This document shows positions 34,752 through 42,774 of a stretch of 48,037 bases of DNA, one piece after another. How positions within the stretch are numbered: the stretch's first letter is position 1; each line of letters opens with the position of its first letter. Origin of the DNA: Candidatus Gastranaerophilales bacterium (lineage in GTDB: Bacteria; Cyanobacteriota; Vampirovibrionia; Gastranaerophilales; Gastranaerophilaceae); NCBI GenBank assembly GCA_947624325.1, contig CANQJT010000010.1:1-48037 (forward strand), read 5' to 3'. The translations under genes and the position numbers were made by a program. The notes below the pieces were generated by a model. It was not told where the DNA came from and did no database searches. It saw only the letters and a program-made list of their open reading frames with translations.

Positions 34752-36206
34752 TTATTTATCTAAACTTTCTTTTAATAACTTATTAAGTAATTGCGGATTA
34801 GCTCTGCCTTGAGTTTCTTTCATAACCTGACCTACAAAGAATCCGAATAATTTATCTTTACCGCCTCTATACAATTCAACCTGTGAAGGATTATTTGCAA
34901 TAACTTTATTAATAATATCTTTTAAAGCTCCTTCATCTGATATAACACCCAAACCTTGTTTTTCAACAAGTTCTTTTGCGCTTCCGCCATCTTTTAACAA
35001 TGTTACAACAAGTTGTTTACCTATATTATTTGATATTTCGCCTGAGGTTACAAGATTAATTAATTCCGTAAATGATTCCTGAGTTAATTTTGTTTGTTCA
35101 AGCAGTAATTTTTCTTCTTTCAAGTATGCAGCTATTTCTTTCATGAGGAAATTATTGGCAATTTTAGCATCAGCTCCCAAATTAACCGCTTTATCATAAA
35201 AGAGTGCAATATCTTGCTGTTCAACTAAAACATTTGCATCATAAGGAGTAAGCCCGTATGATACATATCTTTGTCTTCTTTTATTAGGAAGTTCAGGCAT
35301 TTTAGATGCTATTTCATTAACCCACTCACGAGATATTTGAAGCGGCATTAAATCGGGTTCGGGGAAGTATCTGTAATCGTGGGCATCTTCTTTTCCTCTC
35401 ATAGATTTTGTTACACCCTGATTATCGTCCCATAATCTTGTTTCCTGAACAACTTCTCCGCCTGATTCAACTATATCAATTTGTCTGTCTATTTCGTATT
35501 CAATAGCTCTTTGGAGTGCTCTGAAGCTGTTAACATTTTTTATTTCAGCCCTTGTACCAAACTCTTTTTGTCCTATAGGTCTTACGGAAATATTTGCGTC
35601 GCATCTCATAGAGCCTTCCTCTAAGTTTCCGTCGCAAACTCCTATATATCTTAATGTGGTTCTAAGTTCTTCCATATATGCTCTTGCTTCATCAGATGAG
35701 CGCATATCAGGTTCCGATACTATCTCTAATAGCGGTGTACCTGCCCTGTTTAAATCTACAAGAGAATAGCTTGAACCTGCTATACCTGTTGAACCCATAT
35801 GAACCAGCTTTCCTGCATCTTCTTCCAAATGAGCCCTTGTTATTCCTATTCTTTTCCCTTCAATATCTATATGTCCGTTTACGCAAATCGGCTGGTCGTA
35901 TTGTGATATTTGATATCCTTTAGGAAGGTCGGGATAAAAATATTGTTTTCTGTCAAATTTACAATACTCGGGAATTGTGCAGTTTAGTGCAAGTCCTGTT
36001 AATATCCCCATGTTTACTACTTCTTTATTTAAAACGGGTAAAACTCCCGGCATGCCGAGTGTAATCGGACTTATATGTGTATTTTGCTCGCTCCCGAATT
36101 CGGTGGAATCCGGTGCAAAAATTTTGGATTTTGTCTTTAACTGTGCATGAACTTCAAGTCCTATTACAACTTCGTATTTTTTCCTTAATTCTTCCATTGT
36201 TGTCAT
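34752..36206 (-). CDS. gatB: Asp-tRNA(Asn)/Glu-tRNA(Gln) amidotransferase subunit B
   Basis: GatB is the kinase/transfer subunit of GatCAB, which converts Glu-tRNA(Gln) and Asp-tRNA(Asn) to the amidated forms. The 484-residue protein shows the family start VVIGLEVHAQLKTKSKIF, the signature YFYPDLPKGYQISQYDQPIC, DLNRAGTPLLEIVSEPD and CDANISVRP. A C-terminal YqeY-like helical tail ends in GRANPQLLNKLLKE. A GAGG about ten bases upstream supports the first ATG at 36206. gatA and gatC are not nearby. It is monocistronic here and convergent with the pilin-like gene. Confidence 0.96.
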   Translation of the reverse strand: MTTMEELRKKYEVVIGLEVHAQLKTKSKIFAPDSTEFGSEQNTHISPITLGMPGVLPVLNKEVVNMGILTGLALNCTIPEYCKFDRKQYFYPDLPKGYQISQYDQPICVNGHIDIEGKRIGITRAHLEEDAGKLVHMGSTGIAGSSYSLVDLNRAGTPLLEIVSEPDMRSSDEARAYMEELRTTLRYIGVCDGNLEEGSMRCDANISVRPIGQKEFGTRAEIKNVNSFRALQRAIEYEIDRQIDIVESGGEVVQETRLWDDNQGVTKSMRGKEDAHDYRYFPEPDLMPLQISREWVNEIASKMPELPNKRRQRYVSYGLTPYDANVLVEQQDIALFYDKAVNLGADAKIANNFLMKEIAAYLKEEKLLLEQTKLTQESFTELINLVTSGEISNNIGKQLVVTLLKDGGSAKELVEKQGLGVISDEGALKDIINKVIANNPSQVELYRGGKDKLFGFFVGQVMKETQGRANPQLLNKLLKESLDK

Positions 36207-36283
36207 TTATTATAAACCTCTGCTTTTTATCCCATTTGCTGACAAAATCATATCATAAACAAAATTTTAAATTTGTTTTTTTT

Positions 36284-36398
36284 GTCCGAGAAAATTTCGC
36301 GATAAGGAACATGAGCGAAATTTTGGAGTGGCATTTATAAAAGGTGAGCAACTTTACGGTTGCGATGAGCAAGCGGAAGGTTGCGACACTGGATTAAA
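36284..36398 (+). repeat. GTCCGA...CTGGATTA intergenic repeat, copy 3
   Basis: Left end GTCCGAGAAAATTTCGCGAT, then AAGG; right end GGTTGCGACACTGGATTAAA. These match copy 1 at 7350-7465 in both sequence and overall length (115 against 116 bp), while the interior differs. It lies in the divergent gap between gatB (78 bp before its start on the minus strand) and the exported-protein gene. Confidence 0.6.
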
Positions 36399-36463
36399 TA
36401 ATTTTCCATAATGCTTTTAAAAATAAATTATTTTAAAATTTTGATATACAAAATATCATGTAG

Positions 36464-36469
36464 TAAAAT
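36464..36469 (+). promoter_or_regulatory. -10-like box close to the exported-protein start
   Basis: TAAAAT ends nine bases before ATG 36479 (and three before ATG 36473). Transcription would start at about 36476, leaving almost no leader, and no Shine-Dalgarno is seen. This favours ATG 36479. Confidence 0.3.
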
Positions 36470-36478
36470 ATTATGGAT

Positions 36479-37618
36479 ATGAAAAAGAAATTATTAATAT
36501 TTATTATATTAACGGGTTTATGTTTATCAAATACTTCAATGCTTGCATTAGCAGATACACCGTATCAGGGGCATATTGAAGAAACTGACGTGCGCAATAA
36601 AGGTGAAAAAGATAAAATGTTCACCAATGAAGTTAAAACTCTTGATGAAGTTAAAACGGTTGAATTAACTGTATCGCAAGTATTAGCAGGAACAACATCG
36701 GTTGAAGGTGATGAATTTTTTGCTGAAGTCTCGCAAGATGTATTGGCAGGTTCAGGAGTGCTTTTGCCAAGAGGAACTATTGCTCACGGTACAATTAAAA
36801 ATATTGTTGACCCGAAACGCATGGGCCGTGACGGTTATATAGAACTCGGGTTTGATTATTTAATCACTCCTGACGGCAGAGAAATCCCCATAGAAGGCGG
36901 AATGACCTCTAAACTTCATCCTGCTCATTCTGCCGTAAATGCAGTAGGTAAAAATCTTGCTAATACCGCTATAGGCGGAATGTATGGTGCAATGGCAGCT
37001 ATTGAACTTGTCGGATTGGAAGGTGCTATTGTCAGCCAGGGTTACACTCTTGCAGGCGGAGCTGCCCTTGGCGGCGTTATTGCTCTCGGGATGAGTTTGT
37101 TCAGAAAAGGTCAAGATGTTCTTATCTCACCCGGTGACGAGATTAAAGTTAAAATTAAAAGCACTGAAGCAATCCCCGTTATGACCTTTGATGCCGTTAA
37201 ACAGGAAGAAATTAAGTACGATGGGCTTGATGTTAATATTACTGATATGTACCTTGAAAAAGATCCGTTTGGTAATCTTAATACTATCTCACTTGATTTA
37301 ATAATAAAAAATAATTCCAAAACTGATTTTTCAACTTTTGATATCGCAATGGTGAACGATTTGCATAATACCTATAATCCTTCTATATTTACGGATTACC
37401 GAAATTCACTTGCGATGAAAACAATAAAAAGAGGTGAAAGTGTTTCAGGGGTGCTGTCTTTCTCGGTTGATGACCCCAAAAGAGAACATTGGCTTGTTTT
37501 TTACGATAAAAGAAACCATAAGCCGCTCGCAAAAATTTCTATTGATAATGCTAAAAAGGACTTAAACATTACTAAGCTTGAAAAAAATAAGAAAAAAATA
37601 AAAAGAAACAGATTTTAA
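36479..37618 (+). CDS. Exported protein of unknown function
   Basis: A 379-residue protein with a signal peptide (MKKKLLIFIILTGLCL ... MLALA, then DTPYQG). It contains a beta-rich domain (about 55-150; VLAGSGVLLPRGTIAHGTI), a glycine-rich hydrophobic stretch (about 155-205) and the segment LFRKGQDVLISPGDEIKVKI. This order, a Gly-rich hydrophobic region followed by 'RGxDVxLxPGxEI', is seen in secreted or envelope proteins of uncertain role, some distantly like VirB10/TrbI. The C-terminal domain (about 240-345) looks like an immunoglobulin-type beta fold. The TAATG overlap with the Crp/Fnr gene shows co-translation. The start at 36479 is preferred to 36473. Confidence 0.75.
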   Translation: MKKKLLIFIILTGLCLSNTSMLALADTPYQGHIEETDVRNKGEKDKMFTNEVKTLDEVKTVELTVSQVLAGTTSVEGDEFFAEVSQDVLAGSGVLLPRGTIAHGTIKNIVDPKRMGRDGYIELGFDYLITPDGREIPIEGGMTSKLHPAHSAVNAVGKNLANTAIGGMYGAMAAIELVGLEGAIVSQGYTLAGGAALGGVIALGMSLFRKGQDVLISPGDEIKVKIKSTEAIPVMTFDAVKQEEIKYDGLDVNITDMYLEKDPFGNLNTISLDLIIKNNSKTDFSTFDIAMVNDLHNTYNPSIFTDYRNSLAMKTIKRGESVSGVLSFSVDDPKREHWLVFYDKRNHKPLAKISIDNAKKDLNITKLEKNKKKIKRNRF

Positions 37619-38256
37619 TGCTTAAAATAGATTTATTTGAAAAAATTGATAATAATGCAGTTATGCAATTACTACAATGCATAGGGATTAAAACCAAAGT
37701 ATATAAGAAAAACACTTATATATTAAAGTCCGGCAGTAAAATAGATTTTTTAATGATAATTTTAGACGGCTCTGCAGTTGTTTCAAAAACAAATTTTAAA
37801 AATAAATCCGTTATTATTGAAAAATTAAAAATAAATGATATTTTTGGACATAACATTGTGTGTTTAGGGCAAAATAAATGTCCTGTTGATATTTATACCG
37901 AAAATGGCTGCGAGGTGCTTTTTCTGCCTTTTGAAAAGGTTGTTGCTCCCTGTGCTAAAATTTGCCCGTATCACCTTCAGCTTATAAAAAATGTTATGAA
38001 AATGATATCGGGCAGAAACTCAATTTTAAATGATAAAATAGATATAATAGGGCAGAAAACCATAAGGGATAAGATATTAGCACTTTTACAATCTTATAAA
38101 ACCGATGAAGGAGTCTTTTCTATCCCGTATTCAAGGGAAGAAATGGCAAAATTTCTTTGTACAGACAGGAGCGCATTATCAAGAGAACTTTCTAAAATGC
38201 GTGATGAAGGGATTTTAAGATACTCCAAAAATTATTTTGAACTTCTGAAAAATTAA
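37618..38256 (+). CDS. Crp/Fnr-family transcription regulator
   Basis: The 212-residue protein has an N-terminal cyclic-nucleotide-binding-like beta barrel (about 20-110, YILKSGSKIDFLMIILDGSA), a dimerisation helix (about 120-145) and a C-terminal winged helix (about 150-210, YSREEMAKFLCTDRSALSRE). The HTH signature is clear. Residues for cAMP phosphate binding (the R-S/T pair) are not evident, and it lacks an Fnr N-terminal cysteine cluster. Five cysteines are clustered at about 75-122. The effector is therefore unknown. It is coupled to the exported-protein gene by a one-base overlap, suggesting that they act together. Confidence 0.88.
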   Translation: MLKIDLFEKIDNNAVMQLLQCIGIKTKVYKKNTYILKSGSKIDFLMIILDGSAVVSKTNFKNKSVIIEKLKINDIFGHNIVCLGQNKCPVDIYTENGCEVLFLPFEKVVAPCAKICPYHLQLIKNVMKMISGRNSILNDKIDIIGQKTIRDKILALLQSYKTDEGVFSIPYSREEMAKFLCTDRSALSRELSKMRDEGILRYSKNYFELLKN

Positions 38257-38276
38257 GAAAATTTTTTATTTCTTTT

Positions 38277-38560
38277 CAGAAAAATAAAGTTTCGTTCTAA
38301 TGCTTCGTTAGTTTTTTGTTTTAATATATCAGCGGAAATTAATAAATTTGTAATCTGATGCTCCATATAGATAACTTCTAAGCTCAGCCTATGCCCCGTA
38401 ACTCGGGCTTTGCTTTAAGTTCAACGGTGGTTTGCTTTGTATCGGGCTTTGCCCTCAAACAGACGGGGCAATGCTGTCGCTTCGCCAAGAAGTTGTACTA
38501 TATTCCGCAAGGCTTACAAATTTACTAATTTCCGCAGTATAAAAAGTAAATATTTTTCTG
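38277..38560 (-). repeat. Element B copy 2, inverted and enlarged
   Basis: Bounded by CAGAAAAATAAAG (from 38277) and TATTTTTCTG (38551-38560). The first 30 bases, and then GCTCCATATAGATAACTTCT near 38361, are the reverse complement of the right end of element B copy 1, with about 65 bp inserted between. Another inner inverted pair is AGCGGAAATTAATAAATTTG (about 38330) against CAAATTTACTAATTTCCGC (about 38517). It fills most of the 38257-38761 gap after the Crp/Fnr gene. Confidence 0.6.
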
Positions 38561-38570
38561 AAAGAATTAA

Positions 38571-38720
38571 TACGAAAAAAATAAAATTTGAGGGCATATA
38601 TTCTGTTTTGTCTTATTGCTTAACGACGCAGCTGCAAGGCGGAGTTCTCTTTACGGAGCCTCGGGCGGAGTTTAGCAATACAAAAACAAATATCCGGCCT
38701 CAAATTTTATTTTTTTCGTA
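38571..38720 (+). repeat. Element A copy 2
   Basis: A 150-bp copy of the element at 32720-32869. Here the terminal inverted repeats are perfect over about 23 bp (TACGAAAAAAATAAAATTTG with AGG; CCTC with AAATTTTATTTTTTTCGTA), which suggests that this copy is the less decayed one. It is separated from element B by AAAGAATTAA, the reverse complement of the A-B spacer at copy 1. Just outside its right end CGTAATTAACATTA occurs twice (38717-38730, 38733-38746). It is convergent between crp and obgE. Confidence 0.8.
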
Positions 38721-38761
38721 ATTAACATTATCCGTAATTAACATTAAAATTTAAAATATCA

Positions 38762-40027
38762 CTAGAACAAATAATCAAATTCAAGATGTCCGATTTTGAC
38801 AACATCGCCCTCTTGAACACCTGCTTCCTTTAAAGCTTCAAATACTCCCATTGATTTTAAAATATTCTGAAATCTGTATAACTGCTCGGTGTTTCTTCCG
38901 TCAGTTACATTCGCCAGCCTGAATATTTTTCCGCCTTCTACAACAAATGTGTGTTTGTCAACTTTATATACACTGTAAGAACTATCATCATTATCTGTTG
39001 CCCCGTCATCTTCTTCAACATCAACCTGAATAACGGGTTTTGGAATTTCATCAACTTTCTGCCCAACAAAATACATAAATTCTTTTAAATTTTCTCTTGT
39101 TGCCGCAGAAATTAAAAATACATCCTCCTGAATCTGCTTAAATTCTTTAAGATATTTATTTTTTGTTTCTTCATCAACAGAATCAATTTTGTTTAATGCT
39201 ATAACCTGATAGACTTTCGCCAGCTGTTCAGAGTGCTTCTTTAATTCTTCATTTATCAATTTATAGTTTTGAAGCGGATTTTCTTGTGTGATATCAACAA
39301 GATGTATTAAAAATCTGCATCTTTCAACATGCCTTAAAAACTCATGACCTAAGCCTATGCCTTCTGATGCCCCTTCTATTAACCCCGGGATATCCGCAAT
39401 AACAAACCCGTCGCCCGTATCTTTCTTTACTACTCCTAAATGCGGAACAACTGTTGTAAAAGGATAATCTGCTATTTTAGGTTTGGCTGAGCTTACTGCA
39501 CTTATTAAAGTTGATTTCCCTGCATTTGGCATGCCAAGTAGTCCTACATCCGCAATTAATTTAAGTTCAAGCTCCAAAGTTCTTTCAATTCCGCTTTCCC
39601 CCGGTTCACAGTATTGCGGTGCTCTTTTTTGAGCGGTCGCAAAACAAGAATTCCCTCTTCCGCCTCTTCCGCCTTTGGCAGCAAGAACCACTTGCCCTGC
39701 CGTATTTAAATCAGCAATAATTTTCCCCGTTTCAACATCTTTTACCACCGTTCCCACGGGAACATTTATAAATAAGTCTTTTCCGCATTTCCCATGCTGG
39801 GTTTTTATATAACCGTTTTCTCCGTTTTCGGCTTTAAATACGGATTGAAACTGGAAATCCATTAACGTAGACATATCTTCCGTTGCACATAGATAAACGT
39901 CTCCGCCTTTTCCTCCGTTACCGCCTGCAGGCCCGCCTTTATCGACGTATTTTTCCCTGCGCCACGCAACTATTCCGTTTCCGCCTTTTCCCGATAATAT
40001 TTTGATTTTGGTTTTATCTATAAACAT
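38762..40027 (-). CDS. obgE: Ribosome-associated GTPase ObgE/CgtA
   Basis: An essential GTPase in 50S maturation and stress signalling. The 421-residue protein has the glycine-rich Obg fold (1-158, IKILSGKGGNGIVAWRREKY, GGRGGRGNSCF), the G domain with G1 GMPNAGKSTL, G3 DIPGLIEGASEG and G4 NKID, and a C-terminal OCT domain (about 345-421). An acidic linker (VEEDDGATDNDD) lies between the last two. GAGG precedes the ATG, and a TATAAT on the minus strand lies 16 bases further up. It is monocistronic here. Confidence 0.96.
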   Translation of the reverse strand: MFIDKTKIKILSGKGGNGIVAWRREKYVDKGGPAGGNGGKGGDVYLCATEDMSTLMDFQFQSVFKAENGENGYIKTQHGKCGKDLFINVPVGTVVKDVETGKIIADLNTAGQVVLAAKGGRGGRGNSCFATAQKRAPQYCEPGESGIERTLELELKLIADVGLLGMPNAGKSTLISAVSSAKPKIADYPFTTVVPHLGVVKKDTGDGFVIADIPGLIEGASEGIGLGHEFLRHVERCRFLIHLVDITQENPLQNYKLINEELKKHSEQLAKVYQVIALNKIDSVDEETKNKYLKEFKQIQEDVFLISAATRENLKEFMYFVGQKVDEIPKPVIQVDVEEDDGATDNDDSSYSVYKVDKHTFVVEGGKIFRLANVTDGRNTEQLYRFQNILKSMGVFEALKEAGVQEGDVVKIGHLEFDYLF

Positions 40028-40043
40028 ACTTGCCTCGGATAAA

Positions 40044-40049
40044 ATTATA
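40044..40049 (-). promoter_or_regulatory. -10 box for obgE
   Basis: TATAAT on the minus strand, 16 bases before the ATG at 40027, preceded by TATTG. Transcription would start near 40037, leaving a leader of about ten bases that just includes the GAGG ribosome site. No clear -35 is seen. Confidence 0.4.
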
Positions 40050-40332
40050 CAATAAAAAAGGAACTTTTTAGGGTTCCTCTGAAATCTTTTTCAATTTCCT
40101 CGTGTGTTAGTAAAGGTAGTAAGTAAGGTAAGTATGAATATTAAATATTGGTTTTTCTTTTTAGGCTCTCTTAATATCTTGTGTTTATCATCTACATATA
40201 TATAAAGTATATATCTTTTCAATAATTGCCTTTTTTTATTCCCGTTTTTTTAAAAAAATTAAAAAACCATATCTGCAAAGGGTTTTAAGGGTTTACAATT
40301 CTTAATATTAGAAACTCATTTTTTTATTCTGT

Positions 40333-40338
40333 TAAAAT
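40333..40338 (+). promoter_or_regulatory. -10 box placed for a leaderless start of the kinase gene
   Basis: TAAAAT ends six bases before ATG 40345, and no Shine-Dalgarno lies between. The same six-base spacing is found before the diguanylate cyclase gene at 28541. A transcript would begin at or next to the A of the ATG. Confidence 0.4.
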
Positions 40339-40344
40339 GTTGGT

Positions 40345-42429
40345 ATGAATAATATTGTATTAATATCCGATAACAATAATACTCTTAATGAAATTGGCAG
40401 TATATTAAATAATAATATCTATGAAATTATTAATATTTCATCTGAAGACGATGCCTTAAAATCTGTGCATGACGGAATAGCAAGTATCTATATCTTTGAT
40501 TTAAACTCCGAAAATATAGATATAATCCCTTTGTTGAGAACTTTAAAACTTACAATGCAGACAAAAGATATGCGCTCAATAGTTATTCTTCGTGAAAATG
40601 AAACGGATTTTTCGGCGCTTAAGTATGCTAATTCCTATGTTCAAAGACCTTTGAATGAAGAATTATTTAAAGCCACAGTTAATTCAAATATGCAGTTGTG
40701 CGAAACCTTTAGAGTCCTTTCAAAAAATAACAACGACTTAGCTAAAAGCTTATATCAGCTTAATGTTTTATACAATACCAGTACCCAGCTTGCAGGCTCA
40801 TTGGATAAAACAAAATTAATAGAGATTATGTCCGACGGTTTGGATAAAAGCCTTTCACTTTCTCTTTGCTATGCTTTAATTTTAACTGATGTAAATGATA
40901 TTAAATTAATTATAAAATCAGTACTTCCGATATCCCAAAGGCTTGAAAATGCAATAAAATTAAGGGCTTTACTTAATTATAAAAATCTTTTTTCAATAAA
41001 TCCTTCCATAGATGATATAAAAATTATCAAAGAGGTTAAAGACCAGTACGGGGAGTACGATTTAAACATATTCGGGTTCGATAATCTTTTTGCCCCCATT
41101 AATATTAAAAACAAATTTTACGGAATAATAGAAGTTTTTAGAGAAACCGATTTTGCACAGGAAGATACAAAATGCTTTACTACTCTTGTTAAGCAGGTAT
41201 CATTACCGCTTGAAAGTGCTATTCTTTATGAAGAAATAAAAGATACTAATATAAAACTTGAAAAACTTGAAAGATTAAAATCAGAGTTTATATCTATTGT
41301 GTCTCACGAGTTAAGGACACCCTTAACCTCGATAAACAGTGCACTTGAAATTATCTTAAAAGGCAGTGCCGGCGATATTAATGAAACAATGGAAAAATTC
41401 TTAAATCTTGCCAAAAGAAACGTGGAAAGACTTTCTGCTATTATATATGACTTACTTGATTTATCCAAGATTGAAGCAGGTAAAATGGAATTCAGGTTTG
41501 AAAAAACAAATATTAATCTGCCTGTAGAACTTGTTAAAAATACACTTGAAAGCTTGGCAAAAGAGCAAAATATAACAATAAAAATGAATTTGGCGCAGGA
41601 CCTTGACCTTGTTTATATAGATACTCAAAGAATGGAGCAGGTTTTGACTAATCTTGTTTCTAATGCAATTAAATTTACAAGGGAAAACGGAACTATAGAA
41701 ATTACAAGCTCCAGAATAAAATCAAGCGAGATAAAAAATAATCCGTTTTTTGAATCTCTGCCCGACCACCTGAGCGAGGAATATATCAAAATTGCGGTAA
41801 AAGACAACGGCATAGGCATTGCACCCGAAAATTGGAGTAAAGTTTTTGAACAGTTTAAGCAGATAGAAAACTCTCTTAGCCGTAAAGTCGGCGGTTCGGG
41901 GCTAGGGCTTCCAATTGCAAAAAGGCTTATGGATGCACATAAAGGATTTATCTGGCTTGAAAGCGAACTGAATAAAGGCTCTACATTCTATCTTGCAATC
42001 CCTGTTATGAATGAAAAAGAAATTTTTATTCATTCGCTTGAACAAGATATTCAAAAAGCAAAACAAGAACACATGAATATTTCATTAATAGCCCTTTGCG
42101 AGATTAAACATGATGAAAAATCTTTAATTAATGATGTTCTTAATGAAAATATAATCAGAAAAACTGCACAATTTAAAGAACTTACGACTTATAAAGCGGA
42201 TAGAAAATACTATTATTCGTATGCAGTTGATATAGATTCTTTTGTTTATGACTTTGAAGTAAGAAAATTGGATACTTTTATCAAAACTTTAAATAAAGAA
42301 AATGAAGGTTATGATATAATGTATTCATCGGCACTGTATCCGCAAGACGGAAATAATTTAAAAAGTATAATTGATAAACTTAATCAATTTACTAAAGGGG
42401 ATGAAGATGAAGAAGATATTAATCGTTGA
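40345..42429 (+). CDS. Hybrid-type histidine kinase: degenerate receiver, GAF, HisKA, HATPase, GGDEF-like tail
   Basis: A 694-residue soluble sensor kinase without TM segments. Residues 1-120 look like a receiver domain (D52 in IYIFDLNS, but QRP where the conserved lysine should be), so phosphorylation there is doubtful. A GAF-like domain covers about 140-295. The HisKA H-box is SHELRTPLTS (H321), and the ATPase has NLVSNAIKF, DNGIGIAPENW and GGSGLGLPIAKRL, all intact. The tail (about 560-690) resembles a decayed GGDEF domain in its end motif (SSALYPQDGNNLKSIIDKL) but has no GGDEF signature. The response-regulator gene overlaps its end by 23 bp, so the pair is coupled. Confidence 0.85.
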   Translation: MNNIVLISDNNNTLNEIGSILNNNIYEIINISSEDDALKSVHDGIASIYIFDLNSENIDIIPLLRTLKLTMQTKDMRSIVILRENETDFSALKYANSYVQRPLNEELFKATVNSNMQLCETFRVLSKNNNDLAKSLYQLNVLYNTSTQLAGSLDKTKLIEIMSDGLDKSLSLSLCYALILTDVNDIKLIIKSVLPISQRLENAIKLRALLNYKNLFSINPSIDDIKIIKEVKDQYGEYDLNIFGFDNLFAPINIKNKFYGIIEVFRETDFAQEDTKCFTTLVKQVSLPLESAILYEEIKDTNIKLEKLERLKSEFISIVSHELRTPLTSINSALEIILKGSAGDINETMEKFLNLAKRNVERLSAIIYDLLDLSKIEAGKMEFRFEKTNINLPVELVKNTLESLAKEQNITIKMNLAQDLDLVYIDTQRMEQVLTNLVSNAIKFTRENGTIEITSSRIKSSEIKNNPFFESLPDHLSEEYIKIAVKDNGIGIAPENWSKVFEQFKQIENSLSRKVGGSGLGLPIAKRLMDAHKGFIWLESELNKGSTFYLAIPVMNEKEIFIHSLEQDIQKAKQEHMNISLIALCEIKHDEKSLINDVLNENIIRKTAQFKELTTYKADRKYYYSYAVDIDSFVYDFEVRKLDTFIKTLNKENEGYDIMYSSALYPQDGNNLKSIIDKLNQFTKGDEDEEDINR

Positions 42430-42769
42430 TGATGAGCCTGATATAATTGAAATTCTTCAATTTGTGCTTGAGGCGCAGGGATATGAATGTATAACCGCCA
42501 CTGACGGCGAAGAAGGTTTAAATCTTGCAAGAGAGGCAAACCCCGATTTGATTATATTAGATGTTATGATGCCGAAAATAAACGGGTTTAAGATAAGCAG
42601 ACTGTTAAAATATGACAATAAATATAAAGATATCCCGATATTAATGATAACTGCAAGGTCGCAGGAAGAAGATAAACAAATAGGCGAAGAAACAGGCGCT
42701 GATGAATATATTACCAAACCTTTCAACGTTGATTTTGTTGTTGAAAAAGTGAAAAGTTATTTAGGGTAA
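42407..42769 (+). CDS. Single-domain response regulator
   Basis: The 120-residue receiver has no output domain (CheY/PilG type). It shows DD at 8-9 (ILIVDDEPD), the phosphoacceptor D52 (IILDVMMPK), the switch threonine in MITA and the lysine in YITKPF, so it is fully functional by motif. The ATG at 42407 is chosen because AAAGGGG lies six bases upstream; further in-frame ATGs at 42401 and 42371 are inside the kinase gene and less likely. It is the natural partner of the kinase. With no DNA-binding domain its output is presumably protein-protein, perhaps to the next gene product, which starts five bases on. Confidence 0.93.
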   Translation: MKKILIVDDEPDIIEILQFVLEAQGYECITATDGEEGLNLAREANPDLIILDVMMPKINGFKISRLLKYDNKYKDIPILMITARSQEEDKQIGEETGADEYITKPFNVDFVVEKVKSYLG

Positions 42770-42774
42770 TCTTA

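Larger units (their letters stand above)
40028..40344. other. 317-bp divergent gap between obgE and the histidine kinase gene
   Basis: It contains a weak hairpin (AGGAAC at 40059 region with GTTCCT at about 40073), long T/A runs (40210-40265) and the two flanking -10 boxes. A 23-codon frame runs from ATG 40134 to TAA 40205 with AAGG five bases upstream. It would encode a hydrophobic peptide (MNIKYWFFFLGSLNILCLSS, then TYI). Whether that peptide is made is uncertain. Confidence 0.4.

Noticed and set aside
36312-36341. A nine-codon frame after AAGGA in the GTCCGA repeat.
   Set aside because: It lies in the unconserved interior of the repeat and is absent from the other copies.
38437-38721. A 94-codon frame across elements B and A.
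   Set aside because: It runs through inverted repeats, resembles no protein, and its end lies in the terminal repeat.
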